Origin: Saccharopolyspora oryzae | GTDB lineage: Bacteria > Actinomycetota > Actinomycetes > Mycobacteriales > Pseudonocardiaceae | Assembly: GCF_027853915.1 (NCBI RefSeq) | Contig: NZ_JAQGLA010000001.1 | Location: 186,001 to 250,000, forward strand | Length of the DNA stretch: 64,000 nt | Direction of reading: 5' to 3' | Shown: in pieces, positions 8,774-17,505 of the stretch | Numbering within the stretch: position 1 is the first letter of the stretch | Layout: each line of letters opens with the position of its first letter | Program-made: the position numbers and the translations under genes | Notes under the pieces: model-generated | Told to the model about the DNA's origin: nothing | Databases searched by the model: none | Seen by the model: only the letters and a program-made list of their open reading frames with translations

Positions 8774-9945
8774 ACGCCCGACCCGTAGGTCCGGGTCATC
8801 TCGCGCATGCTGTCGTCGAGCGCTTCGGCGTGCGCTCCGACGACTCGGTCGGCCCGGTAGGGCTCGAGGGCCGGGTTCTTCCCCTCCGAAGTCACATCGG
8901 CGGCGACGAGTTCCGCCAGGGCCGGTGCGAGGTGGATTCCGCTGTGCGTGACGACGTGGTACAGCCGCGGTTCGTCCGGCACGATCCCCACGATGGGCAG
9001 TCCGTCGGCGGGGACCGGGCGCACACCGACTGCCGCGGTCAACGGGACTTCGGCTGCCCGCTCGGGCAGCAGGGGCCGGGCCTGCGTCCACAACCTGTCC
9101 AGCAGATCTCGCGGAACCCGGGTGTCCGCACCGCTCCCCCGGGGGAGTTCCGCGTCGAGCGGGTACGAGTGCAGGCACACACCACCGTTGCGGGTCGGCC
9201 GCAAGTTGATCGTCCACAAAGTCCAGATCGACCGGAGGTCGAGCCCGGGTACGGGATCGAGGTGGCCGATGACTCCGGGGATCAGGTCCAGGGGGAGGTC
9301 CGCTCCCGCCATCTCCGCGATGCGGCCAGCGGCTGGACCCGCGCAGTTGATGACGTGGTCGGCTTCCCAGATGCGATCCCCCGAACGCACGCCTGCGAGC
9401 GCGCCTCGGCGGTAGTGCAGACTGGTGACCTCCACACCCTCGTGCAGGACGGCACCAGCTCTCCTGGCCCGGGCGAGCATTCCGGAGACGTACGCGGCGG
9501 GGTCGTACCAGCTCGCCTGCGGATAGATCACTGCCGTACCACCGGCCGCGGCCGGCAGCCGCAAGCCGGGGTCCAGATGCCGGAGATCAGCGATGTCGGC
9601 CACTTCCGACTCGTACCCCCACTCCGCCAGCCGATCGCGGCGAGCGAGCATGACGTTGCTGTCGTGCTCGTTGGTCCCCCACTCGATCGATGGCGCGGGG
9701 AACCGCCACTCCAGCTCACCGCAACGCTCGTTCAGCTCTTCGTGCAAGGCTGCGCTGCGCAGCGCGAGGTCGAAGTAGTGCCGGGGTGTCTTCCGCGCCG
9801 TGATGTCCATCGCGAAGGTCGTCGCGGTCGTTCCCGCTCCTGCGCGACCGCTGTCGAGGACCTGGACGGACATTCCGCGCTGGGCCAGGTCGCAGGCCAC
9901 GGTCACCCCGATGGCCCCGGCGCCGATGACAACGACGTCACTCAT
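8770..9945 (-). CDS. FAD-dependent oxidoreductase, DAO (D-amino acid/sarcosine oxidase-like) family
   Basis: A 391-residue flavoprotein with the FAD-binding motif VVVIGAGAIG at the N terminus, an RAGAGTTATTF segment typical of DAO enzymes and a C-terminal GLPIVG region closing the FAD site. DAO-fold enzymes oxidise secondary or primary amines such as glycine derivatives, D-amino acids or opines. The ATG at 9945 is preceded by GGGAG. It is third in a leftward series GltS-like symporter, flavoprotein, flavoprotein, so the amine is probably delivered by that symporter. Two DAO-type subunits side by side may form a heteromeric dehydrogenase or act in sequence. Confidence 0.82.
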   Translation of the reverse strand: MSDVVVIGAGAIGVTVACDLAQRGMSVQVLDSGRAGAGTTATTFAMDITARKTPRHYFDLALRSAALHEELNERCGELEWRFPAPSIEWGTNEHDSNVMLARRDRLAEWGYESEVADIADLRHLDPGLRLPAAAGGTAVIYPQASWYDPAAYVSGMLARARRAGAVLHEGVEVTSLHYRRGALAGVRSGDRIWEADHVINCAGPAAGRIAEMAGADLPLDLIPGVIGHLDPVPGLDLRSIWTLWTINLRPTRNGGVCLHSYPLDAELPRGSGADTRVPRDLLDRLWTQARPLLPERAAEVPLTAAVGVRPVPADGLPIVGIVPDEPRLYHVVTHSGIHLAPALAELVAADVTSEGKNPALEPYRADRVVGAHAEALDDSMREMTRTYGSGV

Positions 9946-10019
9946 CACACGTGCTCCCAGTTCACAGTCCGTTGCACCCGGCTGGATTCCACGGCTCCCG
10001 CCAGCGAAATCCCAGCGCG

Positions 10020-11210
10020 TCAGCGCATTTCCCCGGCGCCTCGATAGGGGTTGCGGCTGACGAGCGGTCGCCCTTCGGCGAAGCGCTCGAACCGGAAATC
10101 GGCGGCGTCGACCGACGGTTCCGAGCTCGCACCGTCCAGCAGCAGGTCGGCCGCCAACTTCCCGACCGCGGGCGAGATCTTGTAGCCGTGGCCGCTGAAC
10201 CCGACCGCCAGGAACAGGTTCTCGACGGGTGCGGGTCCGATGATCGGGTTGTAGTCCGGGGTCACGTCGTAGCAGCCCGCGTACGAGCTCGCGATGCGCG
10301 GATCCGGCATCGCGGGCAACCGGTGGTCGAGCTTGCCGATGTTCACCTCGACGAACCCGGGGTCGGCCCGGTTCGAGTAGCCGTCCGGGTCGGCGAACTC
10401 GGGACTGCTGTGGTCGCTGTTGCCCACCAGCAGCTCACCGGACGGCTCGCCGCGGAAGTACTGCAGGTTCACCAGGTCGGAGAACACCGGCACGTCCCGG
10501 AGCGGCTCACCGGTGCCGACCAGGAGGATCTGCTCGCGTTGGGGCCGGATCGGCAGGTCGAGACCGGCCGGGCCGGCCAGCTCCGGGGACCACACCCCGC
10601 TGGCCAGCACGACCGCGCCGGCGTCGATGCGGTCGCCGTTGCCGAGTTCGACCCCGATGACGTCGCCGCCGGGCCCGATGCGCAAGGCCTCGACCGGTGT
10701 CCCCTGCAGGATCTGCACGCCCAGCTCGCGCGCTCGTTTGGCGAAGGCCATCCCGGTCAGGTAGGCGTCGCCGTGCCCGCCCCCGGGCTCGTGGGCGAAC
10801 GCCGCGAAGTCGTCGAGCCGCATGCCGGGCCACAACTGCGCGACCGCGTCGTGGTCGACGAGCTCCACCTCGATGCCGAGTTCCCGGTGCATGGCCACGT
10901 TCGCCCGCAGCGACGCCGCGTTCACCTCACCGACGCCGACGATGTAGCTCGTTCGCCGAAAACCCACGTCTGCCCCGAGGATCTGCTCCGCGCTGGAGAA
11001 CACCTCGGCACCGTCCCTGGCCATCGCCGCGAGGGACGGCACGCCGTAGTGGCACCGGACGATGCCGCTCGACTTGGCCGTCATACCGGAGCACAGCGTG
11101 CCGCGTTCGAGGACTGTCACCCCGACGCCGCCCCTCTCGGCCAGCGACCACGCGATCGCGAGCCCTTCCAATCCGCCGCCGACGATGACGATGTCGGTTG
11201 TGCCTGCCAC
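10020..11210 (-). CDS. FAD-dependent oxidoreductase, DAO family (sarcosine oxidase beta-like)
   Basis: A 396-residue flavoprotein beginning with IVIVGGGLEGLAIA (GxGxxG) and containing SSGIVRCHY, a sequence shared with sarcosine oxidase beta and dimethylglycine dehydrogenase-like proteins. The C terminus has PIIGPAPVENLFLAVGFSGHG, which binds the FAD pyrophosphate and isoalloxazine. The GTG at 11210 has GGAGGG upstream. It sits 20 bp behind the GltS-like symporter gene and 74 bp ahead of a second DAO gene. Likely substrate: an N-substituted amino acid or opine. No tetrahydrofolate-binding GcvT domain is present, so one-carbon transfer is not indicated. Confidence 0.83.
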   Translation of the reverse strand: MAGTTDIVIVGGGLEGLAIAWSLAERGGVGVTVLERGTLCSGMTAKSSGIVRCHYGVPSLAAMARDGAEVFSSAEQILGADVGFRRTSYIVGVGEVNAASLRANVAMHRELGIEVELVDHDAVAQLWPGMRLDDFAAFAHEPGGGHGDAYLTGMAFAKRARELGVQILQGTPVEALRIGPGGDVIGVELGNGDRIDAGAVVLASGVWSPELAGPAGLDLPIRPQREQILLVGTGEPLRDVPVFSDLVNLQYFRGEPSGELLVGNSDHSSPEFADPDGYSNRADPGFVEVNIGKLDHRLPAMPDPRIASSYAGCYDVTPDYNPIIGPAPVENLFLAVGFSGHGYKISPAVGKLAADLLLDGASSEPSVDAADFRFERFAEGRPLVSRNPYRGAGEMR

Positions 11211-11230
11211 TTGCCCCGCCCTCCCTCGTA

Positions 11231-12589
11231 CTACTGCTGTTCAGCCGCGGCGGTTCCCGCGCGTTGGTGCGCCGCCGGCCAACGCCGGACGAACGTCAGG
11301 ACGAGCAACGCGACACCGAAGACGATCGTGGCCGTGATGAAAGACCCGGTGAATCCGGCGACGACGGCGATCGGCGCGACGATCGCCAGCAGGATCTCGA
11401 CCGGACCGAAACCCACGTAGGCCAACCCGAACTCCTCGACCGTGCCGCTCTTCAACCGCGGGTCCACGATGCGCAGCAGAGCCAGTCCGGTGGCGATGGA
11501 AGCCGTCGACCAGCCCCAGGTGAACAGCCCGCGCTCCAACCACTGCTCGCCGAACATCCGCGGCGTCAGGTAGCGGAAGATCAGCAGGCAGTAGACCAGG
11601 CCGAACACCATGAGCAACGCCAGCGGGACGGCGTAACCCGCGACCACGCTCGGCACGATCGAAGCGATGCCCGTCGCCACCAGGAAGTCAGTCGCCGAAC
11701 CGGAGATGCTCTTGATCGTGGCGCCGTCCAAGTACTCCCGGGCCGGCGTCCGGTCGATGACCGTCCGCAGCAGCAGCCCGCAGAGGAACGCCGCGGCGAA
11801 CACCGGAACGGACACGTCCGGGAACAGCAGGGCGAACCCCTTGGTCGCCAGGTACCCGGCGAGCGTGACGATCACGACGAGCGACAGCTGCATGGCCAGC
11901 GGTTCCAACGAGCTCGGCGAAACCGTGGCCCGGCCGATCGGCTCCCGCTCCTCGGGCGCCGCCAGGAGACCGGTGCGCATCGACTCCGGGAGGTCCGCGA
12001 CACCTGCCGCGCTCCCCAGGGAGTACTTGGCGCCCCACTTCACCAGGACCAGGCCACCGACGATGCACACCACCACTCCGACGGTCGCCGAGGTGAAACC
12101 CAGCGACGTCGCCTCCTGCCACCCGGCGTCGGACAGCGTGCCCCCGACCGCCGATGCCGTGCCGAAACCACCGGCCCACCCGGCCGCGAGCAGCAGCCCG
12201 AAACCATCGGGCAGGTCGAAGAACCAGCCGAGCACCGCAATCGCGAACAGCAGGCCGAGACCCCACTGCAGGACGTAGGACAACACCGAGTACGACCACA
12301 TCACCCGCGCGCTGCGGATCTTGCCGCGCACGGCGAACGAATCGGTCAGCGGCAGCGCGCCGAACACCACCGCGGTGAGGATCGTCGCGTAGGTGCCCAG
12401 CTGGGACGAGAACGGGATCAGCCCCGCACCGTTGGGCCCGAGCGCCAGTCCGAGCACGCCCGCGATGATGCTGGCGGGAAGCAGCAATCGCTGCACCCAG
12501 CGGACCTTCGCCCGGACGAGCTTGCCGATGAGCAGCAGTCCGCAGATGGAACCGATGTCGATGAGAACGCTCCACGCGGTGAACGACAT
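11231..12589 (-). CDS. sodium/glutamate symporter-like permease (GltS family)
   Basis: A 452-residue membrane protein with about ten hydrophobic segments in two repeats. The GFGTASAVGG stretch near residue 145 and GWSTAS in the second half correspond to the re-entrant loop motifs of GltS-type Na+:glutamate symporters. A cytoplasmic linker (residues about 205-240) separates the repeats. The start at 12589 has an excellent AGGGAGGTG site. It is the promoter-proximal gene of an operon with two DAO-type oxidases and is divergent from a LysR gene that probably controls it. Glutamate, D-glutamate or a glutamate-derived opine is a plausible cargo, but this is inference. Confidence 0.8.
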   Translation of the reverse strand: MSFTAWSVLIDIGSICGLLLIGKLVRAKVRWVQRLLLPASIIAGVLGLALGPNGAGLIPFSSQLGTYATILTAVVFGALPLTDSFAVRGKIRSARVMWSYSVLSYVLQWGLGLLFAIAVLGWFFDLPDGFGLLLAAGWAGGFGTASAVGGTLSDAGWQEATSLGFTSATVGVVVCIVGGLVLVKWGAKYSLGSAAGVADLPESMRTGLLAAPEEREPIGRATVSPSSLEPLAMQLSLVVIVTLAGYLATKGFALLFPDVSVPVFAAAFLCGLLLRTVIDRTPAREYLDGATIKSISGSATDFLVATGIASIVPSVVAGYAVPLALLMVFGLVYCLLIFRYLTPRMFGEQWLERGLFTWGWSTASIATGLALLRIVDPRLKSGTVEEFGLAYVGFGPVEILLAIVAPIAVVAGFTGSFITATIVFGVALLVLTFVRRWPAAHQRAGTAAAEQQ

Positions 12590-12658
12590 CGCACCTCCCT
12601 GGAAACGCCGGGCCTGGAATGCCCAGCAGTAGACAGCCCCGGAAGCAAGGTGTCCAAT

Positions 12659-12675
12659 ATCGGTTGGCTTCCGAT
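12659..12675. promoter_or_regulatory. LysR-type operator, ATCGG-N7-CCGAT
   Basis: A perfect interrupted palindrome, ATCGG (12659-12663) and CCGAT (12671-12675), with T-N11-A-like spacing as expected for a LysR activator. It lies 20 bp upstream of the LysR start and about 70 bp upstream of the divergent symporter gene, the usual position for joint autoregulation and target control. Confidence 0.65.
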
Positions 12676-12695
12676 TACTAGCGTCCGGAGAATGA

Positions 12696-13637
12696 ATGGA
12701 ACTTCGGCACCTGCGGTACTTCCTCGTGGCCAGCGAGGAGCTGCACTTCGCGAATGCGGCGCGGCGGCTCAACATGACGCAGCCGCCGCTGAGCGTCGCC
12801 ATCCGCCAGCTCGAGCGCGAGCTCGGCGCCGAGCTGTTCGAGCGCAGCACTCGGCAGGTGTCGCTGACCGATGCCGGGAAGGCCCTCGTCGAGCAGGCCA
12901 GCCGCATCCTTAACGCGGTCGACGAGCTGCCGACGCTGGCGCAGGAGGGCGCCAGCGGCAACACCGGTGAACTGACCATCGGGTTCGTGAGCTCCGCCAG
13001 CTTGTCCGTGCTGCCGCCGGCAGTGCGCTTGTTCCGCGAGCGCCACGAGAACGTCAAGCTCCACCTCAACGAGCTCACCACGGCTCAGCAGGTGGAGGCG
13101 CTCTACGAGGACGAGATCGACATCGGGCTGGTCAGGACCGGGACATCGCCGGTGGGGCTCACCGTCACCCCCGTCCTGGAGGAACGACTCGTCGCCGTCA
13201 TCCCCGAAGCGCACCCGCTCGCCGACCGCGATCCCGTTCCGCTGGACCTCCTCGCGGCCGAACCCCTCGTGCTGGTCCCCCACCGCCTCATGCCCGACTA
13301 CTGCGAAGCCGTCCTCGAGATCTTCGAAACCGCGCGAGCACGGCCGCGGGTGCAGCAACGCGCCGTGCACCAGGAAACGATCCTCGGGCTCGTGGCAGCA
13401 GGCGTCGGGCTGTCCGTCCTGCCCGAATCGGTCGTGCGCATGCAGCGCCACGGCGTCGTGTACCGCCGGCTCGAGAACGACCAGTTCCGGGTGCCGCTCT
13501 CCGTCGCCACGGCCAGGCACAACAACTCGGCGATCGTCGAGAAGCTCGTCGACTGCATCCGGCGGGCGGCGCGGGACGAAGCGGTCCAGTTCCCGGAGCC
13601 CGGTTCGACACATGCGCCTTTCGACCCTGGTCCCTGA
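12696..13637 (+). CDS. LysR family transcriptional regulator
   Basis: A 313-residue LysR-type regulator. The winged HTH occupies residues 1-60 with the typical HFANAARRLNMTQPPLS helix pair, followed by a periplasmic-binding-like effector domain from about residue 90. The ATG at 12696 follows CCGGAG. It is divergent from the GltS-like symporter/DAO operon, with a palindromic operator between them, and is followed 58 bp later by a cupin gene. It probably activates the symporter/oxidase operon in response to its substrate. Confidence 0.92.
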   Translation: MELRHLRYFLVASEELHFANAARRLNMTQPPLSVAIRQLERELGAELFERSTRQVSLTDAGKALVEQASRILNAVDELPTLAQEGASGNTGELTIGFVSSASLSVLPPAVRLFRERHENVKLHLNELTTAQQVEALYEDEIDIGLVRTGTSPVGLTVTPVLEERLVAVIPEAHPLADRDPVPLDLLAAEPLVLVPHRLMPDYCEAVLEIFETARARPRVQQRAVHQETILGLVAAGVGLSVLPESVVRMQRHGVVYRRLENDQFRVPLSVATARHNNSAIVEKLVDCIRRAARDEAVQFPEPGSTHAPFDPGP

Positions 13638-13695
13638 CCGACCCGGGTCGCAGGCTGCGCACTGTGCGGTATCCGTGCGCAATCGAGGAGGACCG

Positions 13696-14055
13696 ATGAC
13701 GTTCGAAGTCAAGGATCTCGGCAAGCCGGACGAGACGCGCACGTTCGAGCACGGCGAGCTGGGCCTCGTCGAACTCCCGGGGGTGACTGTCGGGCGCACC
13801 GTGCTGCACCCCGGCTGGCGCTGGTCGAACGACGTCAAACCGATCGTGCAGACCGGCAGCTGCCAGCAGGCGCACACCATGTACGTCCTGTCCGGCACGC
13901 TGCACATCGCGATGGACGACGGTCAGGAAGGCGAGATCGGGGCCGGGCAAACGGGTGTCCTCTCCCCCGGGCACGACGCATGGGTCGTGGGCGACGAGGA
14001 CTTCATCGCCATCGACTGGTCCGGGGCGGCCACCTACGCAACTCCGCCGGAGTGA
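13696..14055 (+). CDS. cupin domain protein
   Basis: A 119-residue single-domain cupin. The first cupin motif appears as the PGWRWSNDVKP to QQAHTMYVLSG segment (residues about 37-68), with His66 a possible metal ligand, and the second as GAGQTGVLSPGHDAW. ATG 13696 follows GAGGAGG. Many such small cupins bind a metal and a small acid or act as accessory proteins. It follows the LysR gene and may be transcribed with it, but no specific reaction can be assigned. Confidence 0.75.
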   Translation: MTFEVKDLGKPDETRTFEHGELGLVELPGVTVGRTVLHPGWRWSNDVKPIVQTGSCQQAHTMYVLSGTLHIAMDDGQEGEIGAGQTGVLSPGHDAWVVGDEDFIAIDWSGAATYATPPE

Positions 14056-14115
14056 TCCACGCGCGGTGCGCCCGGACGTTCTGGAGAGGCCAGCGCGGAC
14101 CGTCCACAGTGGTCG

Positions 14116-14460
14116 TCACGTGACGTCGCGCCAATCGCGGATCAGGGCGGCCTGCCCGCAGCGGTGCCCATCCGCGTCGAGCAGGTTCCACAGCAAGGTC
14201 TTCTCGATCCAGAAGCGCCGACCGCTCGCGGCGACCCGGACGCCGCGGTAGTCGTCGGTGAACCCCTGGCGCCGGGCGTCTTCGAGCAGGCGGTCGCGGT
14301 CGCCTGCGCATCCGGCCCCGCGGACAACCGCGACGGCATCCCGACGATCTCGTCCCAGCCGTACTCGAAACACCGCTGCGCGGTCCGGTTCGCGTAGACG
14401 AAGCGCGGGTCGGCGCCGCCGTCGTGGGCTTCGGACCCGATTCGATCATCACCAGAACAG
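14116..14460 (-). pseudogene. frameshifted MEKHLA-domain protein remnant
   Basis: Two leftward frames together reconstruct a PAS-like MEKHLA domain. One frame gives ADPRFVYANRTAQRCFEYGW and then EIVGMPSRLSAGPDA. The next frame continues with GDRDRLLEDARRQGFTDDYR and GVRVAASGRRFWIEKTLLWN, ending in CGQAALIRDW. The shift falls at about 14308-14309, where one base appears to be missing. No intact N-terminal part or ribosome site is visible upstream, so the gene looks decayed rather than only mis-sequenced. Bacterial MEKHLA proteins are of unknown or sensory function. It lies between the cupin and the divergent LacI operon. Confidence 0.7.
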
Positions 14461-14594
14461 CAGCGGGGACGAGCACTGGATCGTTCCGCCGCGCGGCTGC
14501 GGCGGGAGATTCGAGCGGCGTCCGGATCGATCCCGGGTCCCATCCGATGATTGACACCGCAACAGAGCGGGTGGCACGATCACCGCCACAGATC

Positions 14595-14642
14595 TTGGAA
14601 ACGTTTTCAACTCCCCTCGGGTCCGCGCTGGAAACGTTTCCA
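14595..14642. promoter_or_regulatory. pair of LacI-family operators upstream of the lacI-type gene
   Basis: Two palindromes with the classical LacI-family core AACGTT: TTGGAAACGTTTTCAA at 14595-14610 and TGGAAACGTTTCCA at 14629-14642. The second is perfectly symmetrical. Centres are 33 bp apart, about three helical turns, which suits cooperative binding. They lie 31-78 bp before the LacI start, so the regulator probably represses its own nine-gene operon. Confidence 0.85.
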
Positions 14643-14672
14643 ATCTCCCGCCGCGAACGACCTGGAGGGACG

Positions 14673-15692
14673 ATGACGTCGACACGGGCCACGCTCTTGC
14701 AGGTGGCCGAGCGCGCGGGGGTTTCGCTGGCGTCGACCTCCCGCGCCCTCCACGGGACCGGCGCGAGCAAGGCGATGGTCGAGCGGGTCCACGCGGCGGC
14801 CGCCGAGCTCGGCTACAGCGTGGACGCGATCGGGCGGTCGCTGCGCATGAAGAAGACCTTCCAGATCGCCTTCGCGGTCGCGGACATCGGCAACCCGGTC
14901 TACGTGGAGATGATGCGCGGCATCCACGAAGTCCTCGCCCCGCACGGCTTCCGGGTCGTGGTCATGACCACCGGCGATACCGCGGACTCCGCCGCGGAGC
15001 TGGTGCGCAGCCTGAACAGCGGCTTCGTCGACGGCATGATCATCATTCCGCTGCGCACCGACGACCGGCTGATCGCGGAGATCCAGCAGGCGCCGGTGCC
15101 GGTCGTGGTGATCGGGCGCGCGATGAGCGACCACGGCGTCAGCTCGGTCTCCACCGACTCGGCGGCCGGGATCGGTGCGGCGGTGGAGCACGTGCGCTCG
15201 CGCGGTCGCCGCCGCATCGGCTTCCTCAACGGTCCGCTCGACACGACACCGGGCGAGTCCCGGCAGCGCGGGTTCGACGCGGCAGCCCGCACCGCCGAGC
15301 TCATCGAGACCGAGATCGCTGACGATTTCACCGTCGCGGCCGGGCTCGACGCGGCTCGACGGCTCTTCGCCCGCGCCTCCGGCCCCGCGGAGCAGCTCGA
15401 CGCCGTCGTGGCGGCGAACGACCTGCTCGCCATCGGGGCGATCCGCGCGGCGCGCGAATTCGGGCTGAAGGTGCCCGAAGACGTGGTCATGACCGGGATG
15501 GACGACACCGAGCTCGGCCGCGTGTTCCTGCCGAGCCTGACGAGCGTGTCCCTCGACTCGACCGCACGCGGACGTGCGGCGGCCGAGCTCGTGCTCGGGC
15601 TGACCGACGATCCCGACCAGCCGGCGCGGCAGGTCGCCGTGGGTCCCGAACTCATCGTGCGTGAGTCCACAACAGACGGATCGGCGTTATGA
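14673..15692 (+). CDS. LacI family transcriptional regulator
   Basis: A 339-residue LacI/GalR regulator. The HTH (LLQVAERAGVSLASTSRAL) occupies residues 8-27 and the hinge and sugar-binding core follow, including DGMIIIPLR and AANDLLAIGAIRAAREFG. The ATG at 14673 follows GGAGGGA. It is the first gene of the operon and its stop overlaps the first permease start (ATGA), so regulator, importer and enzymes are made from one message. Two operators directly upstream imply negative autoregulation relieved by a sugar-like inducer. Confidence 0.93.
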   Translation: MTSTRATLLQVAERAGVSLASTSRALHGTGASKAMVERVHAAAAELGYSVDAIGRSLRMKKTFQIAFAVADIGNPVYVEMMRGIHEVLAPHGFRVVVMTTGDTADSAAELVRSLNSGFVDGMIIIPLRTDDRLIAEIQQAPVPVVVIGRAMSDHGVSSVSTDSAAGIGAAVEHVRSRGRRRIGFLNGPLDTTPGESRQRGFDAAARTAELIETEIADDFTVAAGLDAARRLFARASGPAEQLDAVVAANDLLAIGAIRAAREFGLKVPEDVVMTGMDDTELGRVFLPSLTSVSLDSTARGRAAAELVLGLTDDPDQPARQVAVGPELIVRESTTDGSAL

Positions 15693-16642
15693 CCGCACCT
15701 TCCCTGGCCACGAAGCCGACTGCCCCACCGCCGCCCCGGAAGCGCGGGACGGCCGTGGCGCGCGCCCGGCGGCGCGAGGTCGTCGCGCTGGTGATGCCGT
15801 CGCTGATCCCGATCCTGGTGCTCAGCGTCGCGCCGCTGGTCGTCGGGATCGCGCTCGCCTTCACCGACGCGCGCCTGGTCCGCAAACCCGACTACGACGT
15901 GGTCGGACTGGACAACTTCGCCGGCCTCCTGGACAACTCGCTGTTCTGGGAGTCGCTGCGGATCGGCCTGATCTGGACGGTCAGCGTCACGCTGCTCCAA
16001 CTGGTGGCGGCCATGGGCCTGGCGCTGCTGCTCAACTCCGGTCTGCGCCTGCAGGGTCTGACCCGGGTGCTCGCGCTCGTCCCGTGGGCGATGCCGCCGG
16101 TGGTCGTGGCGATCATGTGGCAGATGATCTACTCGGCCAACGGGGGTCCGCTCAACGCGTTCCTCGGCGGCATCGGCCTGCCCGGCGACATCAACTGGCT
16201 CGGGGACTTCTCCACCGCGCTGCCCGCGGTGATCGTCGTCGGGGTCTGGGTCGGGATGCCGCAGACCACCATCGCGCTGCTGGCCGGCCTGCAGCAGATC
16301 CCCGCCGACCTGCACGAAGCGGCCGCCGTGGACGGCGCCGGGGCCTGGCGCCGGTTCACCGCCGTGACCTGGCCGAGCCTGCGGCCGATCGTCACGTCGA
16401 TCACGTCGCTGAACTTCATCTGGAACTTCAACTCGTTCGCCCTGGTCTACGTGCTCACCGAGGGCGGCCCCGGCGGTCGGACGATGGTCCCGGTGCTCTT
16501 CGTCTACCTGGAGGCGTTCAAGAACCGCAACCTCGGTTACGCCGCCGCGATGGGCGTCGTGCTCGTCGTCGTCATCGTGGCGGTCCTCGCCCTGTACCTG
16601 CGGGCGCAGTTCCGCCACGACCGCACCGAGAAAGCGCGGTGA
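15689..16642 (+). CDS. carbohydrate ABC transporter permease, MalF-like
   Basis: A 317-residue permease with about six membrane segments. The EAA loop for ATPase docking is EAAAVDGAGAWRRF, near residue 210. It overlaps the LacI gene by ATGA and ends 3 bp before the second permease. It belongs to the CUT1-type family that imports oligosaccharides, glycosides and sugar derivatives. No ATPase gene is in the operon; actinomycete CUT1 systems commonly share a multitask ATPase (MsiK type) encoded elsewhere. Confidence 0.92.
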   Translation: MTAPSLATKPTAPPPPRKRGTAVARARRREVVALVMPSLIPILVLSVAPLVVGIALAFTDARLVRKPDYDVVGLDNFAGLLDNSLFWESLRIGLIWTVSVTLLQLVAAMGLALLLNSGLRLQGLTRVLALVPWAMPPVVVAIMWQMIYSANGGPLNAFLGGIGLPGDINWLGDFSTALPAVIVVGVWVGMPQTTIALLAGLQQIPADLHEAAAVDGAGAWRRFTAVTWPSLRPIVTSITSLNFIWNFNSFALVYVLTEGGPGGRTMVPVLFVYLEAFKNRNLGYAAAMGVVLVVVIVAVLALYLRAQFRHDRTEKAR

Positions 16643-16645
16643 GCC

Positions 16646-17473
16646 ATGCGTTCCCTGATCCGCCCCGCCCAGTACGCGGCGCTCGCCGCCTACCTCCTGT
16701 TCCTCGGTTTTCCCTTGCTGTGGCTGATCTCGGCGTCGGTGAAGTCCTCCGCGGAGCTCAACTCGCTGTCGGTGAGCCTGCTGCCGCAGGAGTGGCACTG
16801 GGAGAACTACTCGCAGGCGCTCGAGCGGCAGGGACTGGTCCGATCCGCGGTGAACAGCCTCGTGGTGGCGCTGGTGTCGACCGCACTGGTGATCGTCATC
16901 GCGCTGCCGGCGTCCTACGTGCTGGCCCGGGTAAAGGGCAAGGTCCGGATGGCCGGGGTCGCCTGGATCCTGGTGAGCCAGGTTTTTCCGGTGGTCCTCG
17001 TCGTCCTCCCTCTGTTCCTCGTCCTGCGGGCGCTCGGATTGGCGGACAGCCTGGTCGGGCTGACGCTCGTGCACACGACCTACATGCTGCCGTTCGCGTT
17101 GTGGATGTTGCAGGGATACGTCGCGTCGGTGCCGGTCGAGCTCGAGGAGGCCGGGACGATGGACGGCGCGCGGCGGTTCACCGTGCTCCGCGCGATCGTG
17201 CTCCCCCTGCTGGCGCCGGGCATCGCCGCGACCGCGATGTTCAGCTTCGTCGCCTCGTGGAACGAGTTCTTCTTCGCCCTGGTCCTGCTGCAGTCACCGG
17301 AGAACTACACGCTGCCGATCACCCTGAAGATGTTCATCGGCGGTGAAGGCAAGGTCGCGCTCGGGCCGCTCGCCGCGGGAGCGGTGCTCGCGGCGATCCC
17401 CAGCATCGTCTTCTTCTCCCTCCTCCGCCGGAGGCTCACCAGTGGGCTGGTGGCGGGAGCGGTGAAGGGATGA
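16646..17473 (+). CDS. carbohydrate ABC transporter permease, MalG-like
   Basis: A 275-residue CUT1-family inner-membrane permease. The conserved EAA loop is EEAGTMDGARRFTVL near residue 172, and about six hydrophobic helices are visible. It starts 3 bp after the MalF-like gene and its end is close to or overlaps the solute-binding protein gene. The two permeases should form the heterodimeric channel of the importer. Confidence 0.92.
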   Translation: MRSLIRPAQYAALAAYLLFLGFPLLWLISASVKSSAELNSLSVSLLPQEWHWENYSQALERQGLVRSAVNSLVVALVSTALVIVIALPASYVLARVKGKVRMAGVAWILVSQVFPVVLVVLPLFLVLRALGLADSLVGLTLVHTTYMLPFALWMLQGYVASVPVELEEAGTMDGARRFTVLRAIVLPLLAPGIAATAMFSFVASWNEFFFALVLLQSPENYTLPITLKMFIGGEGKVALGPLAAGAVLAAIPSIVFFSLLRRRLTSGLVAGAVKG

Positions 17474-17505
17474 GTTCCCCCACCCCAGCCGTGAAAGGGT
17501 CGACA

